Shown: piece after piece, positions 35,722 to 45,555 of the stretch
Position numbering within the stretch: position 1 is the stretch's first letter
Layout of the letters: each line of letters opens with the position of its first letter
Origin: Ancylobacter sp. Lp-2
GTDB lineage: Bacteria > Pseudomonadota > Alphaproteobacteria > Rhizobiales > Xanthobacteraceae
Reading direction: 5' to 3'
Length of the DNA stretch: 64,000 nucleotides
Assembly: GCF_020523795.1 (NCBI RefSeq)
Contig: NZ_JAJALI010000006.1
Span: forward strand, 124,001 to 188,000
The notes under the pieces: generated by a model
Seen by the model: the letters and a program-made list of their open reading frames with translations, nothing else
Told to the model about the DNA's origin: nothing
Databases searched by the model: none
Position numbers and translations under genes: made by a program

Positions 35722-37259
35722 TCCGCCTGTGGAGCCGCAGCCTCACCGCGCGCTTCGTCGCCATCATGCTGCTGGCGCTCGCCTTCTCGCAGGGCGTGAG
35801 CTTCCTCTTGTCCATGGACGAGCGCGGCCAGGCGCTCGGCAAGGCCGCCAAGGCCGAATTCCTCAGCCGCTCCGCCTCGGTCGCCCAGCTTCTGGAATCG
35901 ACGCCGCCGGAGCTGCGGGCGGACATATTGCGCGCCAGCGGCACCGGCTATTCGCGCTTCTGGGTGACGCCCGGCTTCCCGGCCGATGCCGCCGCCTGGC
36001 GGGAGGACGCGCGGCACCGGCTGGCCGAGTCGCTGCCGACGGTGGCGACCCTCGCCACCCCCGGCCATGCGTGGGCGACGGGGGATGACGAGATGTCGGT
36101 GGCCGGCATGTCCACCCAGGCAGGCGCCGCCGAGACGCAGCCGCTCGACAGACCGTCCTGGGTCGACATGCCCGCTTATGCCTGGCCGCTGTCGCGGCCG
36201 GCCAAGTTCCTCATTCTCGACGACGCCAACGGCATGGGCCTGACGGTGCGGCTCCAGGACGGGTCGTGGCTGTGCAGCGCCTTCGGCAAGAAGATCGTCA
36301 ACAGCATCTGGAGCTCGCAATCGCTGCTGTCGCTGGGCGTCACCGCGCTGGTGCTGTCGATCAGCGCCGCCTTCATCGCGCGCTGGATGACGCGTCCGAT
36401 GCGCCGGCTGGCGGTGGCGGCGGAGGCTTTGGGCCGCGGCGAGGGCGTCGAGCCGCTACCGGAGAACGGCCCGGACGACATCCGGCAGGCGGCGATCGCC
36501 TTCAACCTGATGCGGGCGCGCCTGCAGCGCTTCGTCGAGGACCGCACCCGCATGCTGGCCGCCATCGGCCACGATCTGCGCACGCCGATCACCTCGCTGC
36601 GGCTGCGCACCGAGTTCGTCTCCGATGACGAGACCCGCGAGCGGATGCTGGCGACCCTCGACGAGTTGCGCGCCATGACCGAGGCGACGCTCGCCTTCTC
36701 GCGCGAGGAGGCGGCCGAGGAGCCGACCCGCAATGTCGATCTCACCGCGCTGGTGGAAAGCCTGTGCGACGACCTCATCGAGATCGGCCACCAGGTGAGC
36801 TTCGTCGAGGCGCCGCGTATCGGCTATCGCTGCCGCGCCGATGCGCTGCGCCGTGCCGTTCGCAATCTCGTGGAGAACGCGGTGCGCTACGGCGAGCGAG
36901 CCCGCGTTGCCGTGCGCTCGCATTCGGGCGGCATCGAGATCGCCATCGAGGACGACGGCCCCGGCATTCCCACCGAGACGATGGAGCAGGTGTTCGCCCC
37001 GTTCTTCCGGCTGGAGAATTCGCGCAACCGAGAGACCGGCGGCATCGGCCTTGGCCTCTCCATCGCCCGCAACATCGTGCGCCATCACGGCGGCGACGTG
37101 ACGCTCAGCAATACCGACAGCGGGTTGCGGGCGGTGATCGCCCTGCCCCACGCCGCCCCTGGCGATGGCCGCGATGCCGACAGCGGCGAGGGCAAGGCCC
37201 GCAGTCGCCTCCCCGCCTGGCACGCCCCGAGCCCGCGGCCCAAGCCCGCCGCCGTCTGA
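35718..37259 (+). CDS. Sensor histidine kinase, EnvZ-like
   Basis: A 513-residue membrane sensor kinase. Helix 1 is at about 12-32 and helix 2 at about 202-222, enclosing a periplasmic sensor domain of about 170 residues. A HAMP linker follows (RWMTRPMRRLAVAAEALGRG), then the phospho-acceptor His285 in GHDLRTP and an ATPase domain with N-box NLVENAVRYG, DDGPGIP and GGIGLGLSI. The C-terminal 40 residues are Pro/Arg-rich and probably disordered. It overlaps the regulator gene (ATGA) and is its cognate kinase. Confidence 0.95.
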   Translation: MIRLWSRSLTARFVAIMLLALAFSQGVSFLLSMDERGQALGKAAKAEFLSRSASVAQLLESTPPELRADILRASGTGYSRFWVTPGFPADAAAWREDARHRLAESLPTVATLATPGHAWATGDDEMSVAGMSTQAGAAETQPLDRPSWVDMPAYAWPLSRPAKFLILDDANGMGLTVRLQDGSWLCSAFGKKIVNSIWSSQSLLSLGVTALVLSISAAFIARWMTRPMRRLAVAAEALGRGEGVEPLPENGPDDIRQAAIAFNLMRARLQRFVEDRTRMLAAIGHDLRTPITSLRLRTEFVSDDETRERMLATLDELRAMTEATLAFSREEAAEEPTRNVDLTALVESLCDDLIEIGHQVSFVEAPRIGYRCRADALRRAVRNLVENAVRYGERARVAVRSHSGGIEIAIEDDGPGIPTETMEQVFAPFFRLENSRNRETGGIGLGLSIARNIVRHHGGDVTLSNTDSGLRAVIALPHAAPGDGRDADSGEGKARSRLPAWHAPSPRPKPAAV

Positions 37260-37790
37260 GCCGCCCGCCCCCGGGCGCTCCGCTCGCGCTCTCCCCTGAC
37301 GCGCATCAAGGCCCCGCCGCTCGCGGGCGCGCGCTTGCGCCCCTCCTGAAGGCCCGGCTCCACGCTGCCGTCACGGCGGGTGGTGAAGCGTCGCATGTCG
37401 TCGGCTGCGACGTCACGCTGGCGCGCGCCGGACGATCTTCCGGCCTGCGGCGGCCTGCGGCGCCCGTGCCGGCGACCGGCCGCACCGGCTGCATTTCCCG
37501 GCACCGCAACGTGCGACCGCGCGCCGCGCGTCACCTGCTGATCGCTCGATAAAAAGCATTCACAAGACAGCGCAAACAAAAAAATCAGGTCGATAGGTAA
37601 GCCCGCCTGACTTTACCTCGAAAAAATTCCGATTCCTCCGAGGGATATCAAAAAACAGCTCCCACCCTCCTCATTTGCGGCGAGCATTTTCCGCAATTTC
37701 CGAAACTGTTACGGGCATTAAAAGTTTCAAACGAAGATAAAGCGAAGGTTCGTTTTCGGCCATTGTCATATTTTATAACGTAATTTCAGT
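37260..37790. other. Intergenic region shifting from GC-rich to AT-rich
   Basis: No convincing gene. From about 37550 composition drops sharply to AT-rich and stays so to about 38140. A short dyad TTGCGG...CCGCAA (37675-37696) and an AGGTAA...TTACCT pair (about 37595-37618) are present. The shift marks the left edge of a compositionally foreign patch holding the Hint-domain gene. Confidence 0.5.
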
Positions 37791-37919
37791 GTGTTGACTC
37801 ACCACGGCCGAACCGAGCACGGCGAACTCGCGAGCGGCGCGATTGACTCCCCTAGAGGAATCCGCAAGAATTTCGGGGCTAGAGTCTATTCTCGTATAAA
37901 ATTCGAATATCTAGTATCG

Positions 37920-38069
37920 ATGCCGCCAGCACCATCCATATACTGGAAGGTCGCTTTGTCATGCTTATATTTTATAGAATTATTACGTATTATAATACTG
38001 TTGTCTGGTTTTTTATTTTATGCATCATTAGAAAAAGATAATTTGGCCAAGTATTTAGAGCGCATATAA
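37920..38069 (+). CDS. Doubtful 49-residue single-helix membrane protein
   Basis: The frame begins MPPAPSIYWKVALS and has one strong hydrophobic helix (FIELLRIIILLSGFLFYASL). It can be extended upstream to a GTG at 37791. There is no ribosome site before either start, and AT-rich DNA readily gives hydrophobic frames, so this may be chance. Its stop is 73 bases before the Hint-domain gene. Confidence 0.25.
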   Translation: MPPAPSIYWKVALSCLYFIELLRIIILLSGFLFYASLEKDNLAKYLERI

Positions 38070-38142
38070 TTTTGCGCAACGGGTACGTTTGCGCCATTTA
38101 TCATAAATAAATGATTCCGCACGTATCAATAGGGGCTGCGAC

Positions 38143-39396
38143 ATGGCGGTAATAAGCGTTAATCTTGGAAGTTCCGATCAAACTATTGATTCCAGCAATT
38201 TCAATGCAGGTGACACGATCAGCATCACTGCTCTTGGCAGTAATACGCTGACGATCGATGGCGTCACGACGACGGTCAATTATGGGTTGGTGGGCGCGCA
38301 GGCCGCCGCAAACGTGACGATCGATGCCGTCAACGGCGCGAACGTCACGATCAACAACCCGATTGCCAATGTGAACGCCCTGTCTACCTTCACCTATGGG
38401 GTGAGCGGCGACTCCGCCATGACTCTGGCGTCCGGCACCGTGGTGCTTTCGCTGTCCACGAGCCCGAGCGTGGTCTTCTCCGCTGGCGGTGGCTCGTTCA
38501 TCTACAACGACAATACGCTGCTGGGCAGCTCGATAACCTTCAACGTCAGCGGCTTCAGCACCGGCGACGTGGTGGGCGCGACGGATCAGCTCTTCACCAG
38601 TTCCAGCTACAGCTCCGGCACCCTCTCCCTCGTGTTCTCCGACAACGATGCCCTGGATGCCGATACCGTCCGGTACAACGTGGCCATGAGCCAGACGGAC
38701 TACGACTTCATCGTCGCGAATGGCGGCGTGTCGGCGTTCATCAACGGCTCCGGCGACTTCGTCATGCCGGTGTGCTTCACCCGCGGCACGCTGATCGATA
38801 CCCCGGAAGGCCCGGTGGCGATCGAGACGCTGAAGGCCGGCGACAAGGTGCTCGGCCGCTCCGGCGTGCGTGAGGTGAAGTGGGTCGGCTGGCGCGATTA
38901 CGGCCCCGCCTGGCTGCGCAGCGCCGAGGCGAAGCTCCGCATCGCGCCGGTACGCATCCGCGCCGGTGCCTTCGCCGACAACATGCCGTCGAGCGACCTC
39001 CTGGTCTCTCCCTGGCACCACCTCCTGGTGAACGGCAAGCTGGTGCGCGCCAACGACCTGGTCAACGGCAGCACCATCGTGCAGGAGCTGGACACCCGCT
39101 CCGTCTCCTACTGGCACGTCGAGCTCGACCAGTTCGACGTGGTGCGCGCCCATGGCGTGTATTCGGAATCCTGGGCCGACGGCGGCAATCGCGACTTCTT
39201 CCAGAATGTCGACGTGACCACGCTGCGCCCCGAGGATCGCCAGCGCCGCAAGGCGGATCGCCCCGGCTTCGAGGCGCTGCGCGACGAGAAGCGCATCCGT
39301 CCGATCCGCGAGAAATTCGCCCTCCGCGCCAGGAAGCTGGCCGCCCGCGAAGCCGAGGCCGCCAGCGCCACGGACCGGACCGTCGCCGCGGCCTGA
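38143..39396 (+). CDS. Hint-domain (Hedgehog/intein-like) secreted or surface protein
   Basis: A 417-residue protein. Residues 1-205 are a Thr/Ser/Asn/Gly-rich beta-type region resembling secreted adhesin or RTX-like sequence, with no Sec signal. A Hint domain begins at Cys211 (CFTRGTLIDTPEG, the nucleophile position of self-splicing domains), continues through GDKVLGRSGVREVKWVGWR and has the His motif SPWHHLLVNG. It ends with a charged Arg/Ala-rich tail. Such Hint proteins are common in alphaproteobacteria and may self-cleave or attach covalently. AGGGG precedes the ATG. Export, perhaps type I, is inferred. Confidence 0.85.
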   Translation: MAVISVNLGSSDQTIDSSNFNAGDTISITALGSNTLTIDGVTTTVNYGLVGAQAAANVTIDAVNGANVTINNPIANVNALSTFTYGVSGDSAMTLASGTVVLSLSTSPSVVFSAGGGSFIYNDNTLLGSSITFNVSGFSTGDVVGATDQLFTSSSYSSGTLSLVFSDNDALDADTVRYNVAMSQTDYDFIVANGGVSAFINGSGDFVMPVCFTRGTLIDTPEGPVAIETLKAGDKVLGRSGVREVKWVGWRDYGPAWLRSAEAKLRIAPVRIRAGAFADNMPSSDLLVSPWHHLLVNGKLVRANDLVNGSTIVQELDTRSVSYWHVELDQFDVVRAHGVYSESWADGGNRDFFQNVDVTTLRPEDRQRRKADRPGFEALRDEKRIRPIREKFALRARKLAAREAEAASATDRTVAAA

Positions 39397-39426
39397 TCCT
39401 CAGCCGCGCCACGCACCCATGAGCGG

Positions 39427-39454
39427 GACCCGCTTCGGACAACCGGAGCGGGTC
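39427..39454 (+). terminator. Strong intrinsic terminator after the Hint gene
   Basis: GACCCGCTTCGG, loop ACAA, CCGGAGCGGGTC forms a 12-base stem (one G-T pair) followed by TTTGCT. It starts 30 bases after the Hint gene stop and separates it from the glycosyltransferase gene. Confidence 0.8.
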
Positions 39455-39592
39455 TTTGCTGTCAGGTCCTCAGGCTTGCATGCGCCCGACCTCTGCGCGT
39501 AAAAACGTGCATTGATCGGTTCTTGCATCCATTGGCCGGGCATATTCGGCGCGAATGATAGTTTTACCGCCAAACGGACAGATATTTCACGC

Positions 39593-40663
39593 ATGCATCA
39601 CGTAGCGGTCACGGGATCGAGCCAGGCCAATCCTTATATGGATCTCCTCCTCTCGCGATGCCCGGCGTCGATCTCGCTCTCCCGGATCAGCAACAAGAAG
39701 ATTTCCTTGATAAACGCGGAGCCGGCTCCGCAAATCGTTTTCATCAACTGGGAAGAACAGCTGTTCAGCGGCGCCACCTCCGCCTTCTCGGTGCGGTCGC
39801 TGACCACCCGCTATGTGCGCGAGCTGCGCAAATACAAGGAAGCCGGCGGACGCATCGCCTGGATGATCCACAACGCCCATCCCCACAGCGATCTGTTCAC
39901 CCACCACGTCACGATGATGCGGCAGAAGATCGCGGCATTCGCCGACGTCATCCTGCATCAGAACGTCGGATCCCTGCGCTACCTCGAAACGGTCGATAGC
40001 GGCATCGATGCCGGGAAGAACTATTACCTGCCGCATCCGTCCTATCTGTCGGCCTATGATCTTCGGCCGTCACCGGAGAGCGAAAGGAAGTCGATCCTCA
40101 TCTTCGGGCGCCTGCTGCCGTACAAGAACCTCGAATGGTTCATCCGGTTTCATGAGCTGCACATGCCGAAGGTGCCGCTGACCATCGCCGGCCAGTCGGA
40201 CGACGCCGACTATGTGGATTTCCTCCGCAAGGCCGCCGCCGGAAACCGCAAGATCACCATCCTGGCGGAGCGCATCGAGGACCATGCGCTGCAGGGCCTG
40301 TTCGACAAGGCCCGCTGCGTGGTGCTGACCGACCATGACACGCTGAATTCCGGCATCGCGCATCTGGCGCTTCAGGGTGGGGCGGTCATCGTCGCGCCGG
40401 ACACCGCCTATTACCGCGAAGTGCTGCCGCCGCCGGCCCACCGGTATTTCTACCCGATGAATTACATGGGGTTGAAGAAGGCGATCCAGGCCAGCTTCAA
40501 GCTGAGTCCCGACGGCCATCGGCAGCTGATCGCCTCCTATATGCGGCGGGCGCAGTATGTGAACAGCGACCGCATCAGCGATGCGCTGTTCCGGATCTTC
40601 GGTACCCTGCTCGATATGAACGCCGTGGCAGATCCGGCGCCGATCGCGCTGGAGGAATCCTGA
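39593..40663 (+). CDS. Glycosyltransferase, GT-B fold
   Basis: A 356-residue cytoplasmic or peripheral protein. The start at 39593 (MHHVAVTGSSQANPYMDLLL) is preferred, since the upstream extension from a TTG looks non-coding. Two Rossmann-like halves are visible: an N-terminal half with AWMIHNAHPHSDLF, and a C-terminal half with SILIFGRLLPYKNLEWFI, the usual GT4-like nucleotide-sugar domain entry, then NSGIAHLALQGGAVIVAPD. It resembles glycosyltransferases of exopolysaccharide or surface glycan assembly such as GumK/mannosyltransferase types. Sugar donor and acceptor are unknown. It may decorate a surface product linked to the Hint protein, which is speculation. Confidence 0.8.
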   Translation: MHHVAVTGSSQANPYMDLLLSRCPASISLSRISNKKISLINAEPAPQIVFINWEEQLFSGATSAFSVRSLTTRYVRELRKYKEAGGRIAWMIHNAHPHSDLFTHHVTMMRQKIAAFADVILHQNVGSLRYLETVDSGIDAGKNYYLPHPSYLSAYDLRPSPESERKSILIFGRLLPYKNLEWFIRFHELHMPKVPLTIAGQSDDADYVDFLRKAAAGNRKITILAERIEDHALQGLFDKARCVVLTDHDTLNSGIAHLALQGGAVIVAPDTAYYREVLPPPAHRYFYPMNYMGLKKAIQASFKLSPDGHRQLIASYMRRAQYVNSDRISDALFRIFGTLLDMNAVADPAPIALEES

Positions 40664-40790
40664 TCCTCGTCGCCGCGCACCGCCAGCGGGCGGCGCGCAT
40701 GCCGCGCGAACCGTCCCCGCGGCGCCACCGCGCGTCCCGGCGAAACGCGGAGCCCGCCGATCCGGTGACCCGGAGGCGAACCGCCCGGCC

Positions 40791-41303
40791 TCACAGGCGA
40801 TAGAGGATCTGGTCCGTCCAGAAGCGCTCCAGCCGCTGCAGCGCCTTGTTGATCACCTGGAAGTCCTGCGAGCCGATGCCGCCGATCTGCTCGATGGTGG
40901 CGATGTGCTTGGCGTAGAGCGAGCCCACGATGTCGCGCACCTCCTCGCCCTTGCGGGTCAGGCTGATGCGCACCGCCCGCCGGTCGACGCGGGAGCGCTG
41001 GTGGTCGAGATAGCCGGTCTCGACCAGCTTCTTCAGATTGTAGGAGACGTTGGCGCCGAGATAATAGCCGCGCGTGCGCAGCTCGCCTGCGGTCAGCTCG
41101 GAATCGCCGATGTTGAACAGAAGCAGCGCCTGCACCGGGTTGACGTCGTCGCGGCCGCGCCGGTCGAACTCGTCCTTCACCACGTCGAGCAGACGGCGAT
41201 GCAGCCGCTCAACCAGCGTCATCGCCTCGTGATAGAGCGGCGTGATCGGGTCCTGCGGCACGTCGTCGGGTACGGGCGCCAAGGCCCGCGCTGCACTTCT
41301 CAT
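40791..41303 (-). CDS. ldtR: MarR-type regulator, LdtR-like
   Basis: A 170-residue winged-helix protein. LTAGELRTRGYYLGANVSYN carries the HTH, and the wing has RSRVDRRAVRISLTRKG. The sequence closely resembles LdtR of Rhizobiales, which controls an L,D-transpeptidase and stress tolerance; the LERFWTDQILYRL end is characteristic. The start at 41303 yields a short Pro-rich tail before PLYHEAMTLVERLHR. It is separated from its neighbours by a 149-base gap upstream that should hold its promoter. The LdtR name rests on recalled similarity. Confidence 0.85.
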   Translation of the reverse strand: MRSAARALAPVPDDVPQDPITPLYHEAMTLVERLHRRLLDVVKDEFDRRGRDDVNPVQALLLFNIGDSELTAGELRTRGYYLGANVSYNLKKLVETGYLDHQRSRVDRRAVRISLTRKGEEVRDIVGSLYAKHIATIEQIGGIGSQDFQVINKALQRLERFWTDQILYRL

Positions 41304-41452
41304 CTCGACACCCCGGCTCGAACGTCATGGGGAATTCTTCCCCTTGGGGACTTCTCCCTCTGTCGTTCCATATTCCGGGGTGCGTCTGAAAGCCCGTTTA
41401 AGCGGAAGGCTGAATCGAATCCAAACGTCTATGGCTTACAAAGGGTTAAGCC

Positions 41453-41884
41453 TCAGCGTTCCGCCTCGCGGCCGGCCTTGTAGGTGAGCCAGGCATAGAC
41501 CGCCACCAGCACGGTCTCCACCGCCGCGACGATGATCAGCCGCCCCACGCCTTCCGGCGCCGAGACGTTGATCAGGATCTGCACCATGGCGGTGACCAGC
41601 CAGAGCACCACGCCCCAGGCCGCCCCCAGCCATAGGCCCACCGCCGCCACCGGATTCATGATGGCGGCCCAGATCACCGCCGATTGGGCGGCCAGAGACA
41701 GCATCTCGAAGCGGCTGGTCTCGCCGTCCCAGACCCCGCAGATCAGCGTCCAGCTGTACACCGTCTTGATCAGCAGCAGCCCGGCCAGCCCGCGCAGATA
41801 GAGCAGCACCCGCCGCTGCCAGGGCGGCATGGCGGCGCCGGCGGGACCGAGGGTGGCGTCGATGGGATCGTAGAGTGTGCTCAT
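41453..41884 (-). CDS. Small four-helix membrane protein, DUF6163-like
   Basis: A 143-residue protein with four hydrophobic segments (about 27-47, 62-78, 82-104 and 116-134). The pattern, with VWDGETSRFEML between helices 1 and 2, resembles DUF6163 proteins often found next to ldtR in Rhizobiales. Function unknown. It lies 149 bases upstream of ldtR on the same strand and 25 bases after the hydrolase gene stop, so it may be read with the hydrolase gene. Confidence 0.78.
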   Translation of the reverse strand: MSTLYDPIDATLGPAGAAMPPWQRRVLLYLRGLAGLLLIKTVYSWTLICGVWDGETSRFEMLSLAAQSAVIWAAIMNPVAAVGLWLGAAWGVVLWLVTAMVQILINVSAPEGVGRLIIVAAVETVLVAVYAWLTYKAGREAER

Positions 41885-41909
41885 TCTGCCTCAATAGCGG
41901 AAATTCGCG

Positions 41910-42974
41910 TCACGTCAGCAGCAAATCGTCTGGCAAGGGCTCGTCGAACATCGCCGCGACGGCGGCGGGGTCGACCTCGTCGAGGGTCGCGGGCTGCCAG
42001 CGCGGCGCCTGGTCCTTGTCCACCAGCACCGCCCGCACGCCCTCGTAGAAATCGTGGCCCGCCAGCAGCCGCGTCACCATGCGGAATTCTAGTGTCAGGC
42101 AGCCGGCGAGATCGTGGGCGAGGCCGCGCTGCATCTGCGCGAAGGCGATGTGCACGCTGGTCGGCGAAGCCCGGCGGATCGTCTCCGCCTGCTTGGCGGC
42201 GAATTCGCCCTCCACCCCCTCTAGCGTGGCGGCATGATCGAGCGCCGCCATCACCGCCGCCACGCTGCCGCCGGCGAACACCCGATCGATGGTGGGAAAC
42301 AGCGGGCCGAGCGGCGGCGGTGGCGGCACCACGGAAAACCGCGCCAGCAGCGGTTCCACCGCATCGCCGGCGGCGAGCGCGGCGACGAGGTCCGGCCAGC
42401 GCTCCGCCGGCACGTGATGGGTGTAGAGGCCGAGCGCCATGGCGTCGGCCATGCCGATGCGCGCGCCGGTCATGGCGAGCCAGGTGCCGCTCCAGCCAGG
42501 GAGGCGCGGCAGCACATAGGTGCCGCCGACATCGGGAAACAGGCCGATCGCCACTTCCGGCATTGCGAAGCCCAGCCCCTCCCCGGCGACGCGGTAGCGG
42601 GCATGGCCGGAAATGCCGAAGCCGCCGCCGAAGCACAGCCCGCCGACCAGCGCCACGAACGGCTTGGGATAGCGCGAGATCAGATGATTGAGCGGGTATT
42701 CGTCGCGCCAGAAGCGGCGCGCCTCCTCGGCCCGCCCCGCGCGGCCGAGATCGTGCATCGCCCGCACGTCGCCGCCGACGCAGAAGGCCCGCTCATGCGC
42801 CGAGCGCAGCACCACTACCGACACCGCCGAATCGTCGGCCCAGGCGTCGAGCGTCGCCCGCATCGCACACACCATCTTGTGATCGAGGGCGTTCAGCGCC
42901 TTCGGGCGGTCCAGCGTGATGATTCCGGCGGTACCCGAGACCTCGAAACGGATACCGATGGGCTCATTGATCAT
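41910..42974 (-). CDS. 3-hydroxyisobutyryl-CoA hydrolase family protein (enoyl-CoA hydratase/isomerase fold)
   Basis: A 354-residue crotonase-fold enzyme of the HIBCH type, longer than true enoyl-CoA hydratases and carrying the HIBCH landmarks GGLCFGGGFGISGH, FAMPEVAIGLFPDVGGTYVLPRLPG and ALGLYTHHVPAERW. It hydrolyses 3-hydroxyisobutyryl-CoA in valine degradation. The start at 42974 has GGGAG before it; a longer frame upstream runs through the promoter region. It is divergent from hemB across a 151-base region with a 10-base inverted repeat. Confidence 0.9.
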   Translation of the reverse strand: MINEPIGIRFEVSGTAGIITLDRPKALNALDHKMVCAMRATLDAWADDSAVSVVVLRSAHERAFCVGGDVRAMHDLGRAGRAEEARRFWRDEYPLNHLISRYPKPFVALVGGLCFGGGFGISGHARYRVAGEGLGFAMPEVAIGLFPDVGGTYVLPRLPGWSGTWLAMTGARIGMADAMALGLYTHHVPAERWPDLVAALAAGDAVEPLLARFSVVPPPPPLGPLFPTIDRVFAGGSVAAVMAALDHAATLEGVEGEFAAKQAETIRRASPTSVHIAFAQMQRGLAHDLAGCLTLEFRMVTRLLAGHDFYEGVRAVLVDKDQAPRWQPATLDEVDPAAVAAMFDEPLPDDLLLT

Positions 42975-43024
42975 GCCTGCTCTCCCAGCCGCGCGCGCCG
43001 CCGGGGGGCGCGTCAACGTGACCT

Positions 43025-43071
43025 GCGACATATTTCGCGCGATTACGCAATCGTCCGGGTGAATATGTCGC
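43025..43071. promoter_or_regulatory. Nested inverted repeats between hydrolase gene and hemB
   Basis: GCGACATATT at 43025-43034 and AATATGTCGC at 43062-43071 are a perfect 10-base inverted repeat. A second dyad CGATT-ACGC-AATCG (43040-43053) is nested inside. The region sits in the divergent promoter and may bind a regulator of one or both genes. Two TTCGAA palindromes (43099 and 43111) lie just before the hemB start. Confidence 0.5.
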
Positions 43072-43095
43072 CTCGAAGCTTTTATGACGTTATAA

Positions 43096-44187
<1,092 letters not shown>

Positions 44188-44227
44188 TCCGCGCCGGACC
44201 GGCGGCGGCTGTACTGATCGCCGGTCC

Positions 44228-45547
44228 ATGCGCCTCATCGTACACCTCACCGTACTCTGTCTCGGCCTGCTTCTGGCGGGTTGCGGGTCGGTGATCGACG
44301 CCGATCAGGCGCGCATCTGCCGCGACGTCGCCCCCGCTTTGCATGATGAGACCCTCGTCATCGACGAGGTGTCGCTCACCCCGGTCCCGGGGACGAACGC
44401 GCTCCGGCTCGCCTATCGGACGCGCCTCGGCTCCCGCGCGGTGCCGCACTGGATTATCTGCTCCTTCGCCGGCCAAACCGGTGCCGCCCGTGCGACGCTG
44501 ACCGCCGTCGACACCGATCGCGGCCCGCTAAGTGACGTCAAATTCTACATAATCAAGCGCTGGTGGCTGACCGGCGCGCCGCCCCGTGCCGCGCCGACCG
44601 CCTGGCTGCACCTGTCGCATCGGCAGGCCTACTGGCTGCAGCAGGCGATAAACGGCACCACCCTGGCCGGCATTTACGGCCTGGTCGCCACCGGCTTCGC
44701 CCTGGTGCACGGCCTGCTCGGACGCATCAATCTCGCCTTCGGAGAGATCGCCGTCGCCGGCGGCGTCTACCTGCTCATCGCCGTCGGCCTCGAAAGCCTG
44801 GCCGGACGGCTCGGCCCCGGCGAGCTGGCATTTGCGATTGTCATTGGGATTTTATTTTCAATGTCAATCAGTTGGCTGGTCGGCCGCCACGTGGTCCTCC
44901 CGCTCACCACCGCCACTACGTCGCCGCAGACGGTGCTGATCGGCACCATCGCGGTCGCCATTGTGGTGGCCGAGGCGGCCCGCATCACCGCCCCGGACCG
45001 GCTGAACTGGCTGCCGCCGCTGCTCAACATCCCCCTCCCGCTCGCCGGCGGTGGGGGCTTCACGACGACAGTGACGGCGGCACAAATGCTTGCCGCCGGC
45101 ATGAGCCTCACCGGTGCCTCGACCCTGCTGGCCCTGATGGAGTTCACCCGTTTCGGCCGCGCCTGGCGCGCGCATGCCGACGACCCGCTGATGGCAGCGC
45201 TTCTCGGCGTGCGCGTTCCCACCCTGCGGGACGGCACCTTCCTCATCGCCGGAGCCGCCGCCGGGCTCGCCGGCGCGGTCAGCGTGATCGCCTATGGTAC
45301 GGTCCAACCGGGAGAAGGACTGGCCATCACGCTCAAAGCCTTGATTTCGGCCATTATCGGGGGCATTGGCTCTGTGCCGGGCGCCTTTCTCGGCGCCGTC
45401 ATCGTTGCCGGCGTCGAAATCGTGTGGTCGGCGGCCTTCGATATCGCGTATCGCGATCTCGTCATCTATGTCCTTCTGGTCGCCTTCCTCGTATTGAGGC
45501 CCGGTGGGCTTCTCAACAATGCGGCCCCGCGGCCGCGCGAATTTTGA
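44228..45547 (+). CDS. Lipoprotein-signal domain fused to a LivH-type ABC permease
   Basis: A 439-residue protein of two parts. Residues 1-20 are a lipoprotein signal with lipobox LLAGCGS, followed by a small periplasmic-type domain to about residue 120. Residues 130-430 are a LivH-like branched-chain amino acid permease (QQAINGTTLAGIYGLVATGFALVHG, DDPLMAALLGV, the Gly-rich SAIIGGIGSVPGAFLGAVIV). No LivM, LivG, LivF or binding protein gene is adjacent. The fusion could be a self-contained sensor or an orphan subunit working with ABC parts elsewhere. It is 8 bases upstream of threonine dehydratase. Confidence 0.82.
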   Translation: MRLIVHLTVLCLGLLLAGCGSVIDADQARICRDVAPALHDETLVIDEVSLTPVPGTNALRLAYRTRLGSRAVPHWIICSFAGQTGAARATLTAVDTDRGPLSDVKFYIIKRWWLTGAPPRAAPTAWLHLSHRQAYWLQQAINGTTLAGIYGLVATGFALVHGLLGRINLAFGEIAVAGGVYLLIAVGLESLAGRLGPGELAFAIVIGILFSMSISWLVGRHVVLPLTTATTSPQTVLIGTIAVAIVVAEAARITAPDRLNWLPPLLNIPLPLAGGGGFTTTVTAAQMLAAGMSLTGASTLLALMEFTRFGRAWRAHADDPLMAALLGVRVPTLRDGTFLIAGAAAGLAGAVSVIAYGTVQPGEGLAITLKALISAIIGGIGSVPGAFLGAVIVAGVEIVWSAAFDIAYRDLVIYVLLVAFLVLRPGGLLNNAAPRPREF

Positions 45548-45555
45548 GTGGTTTC

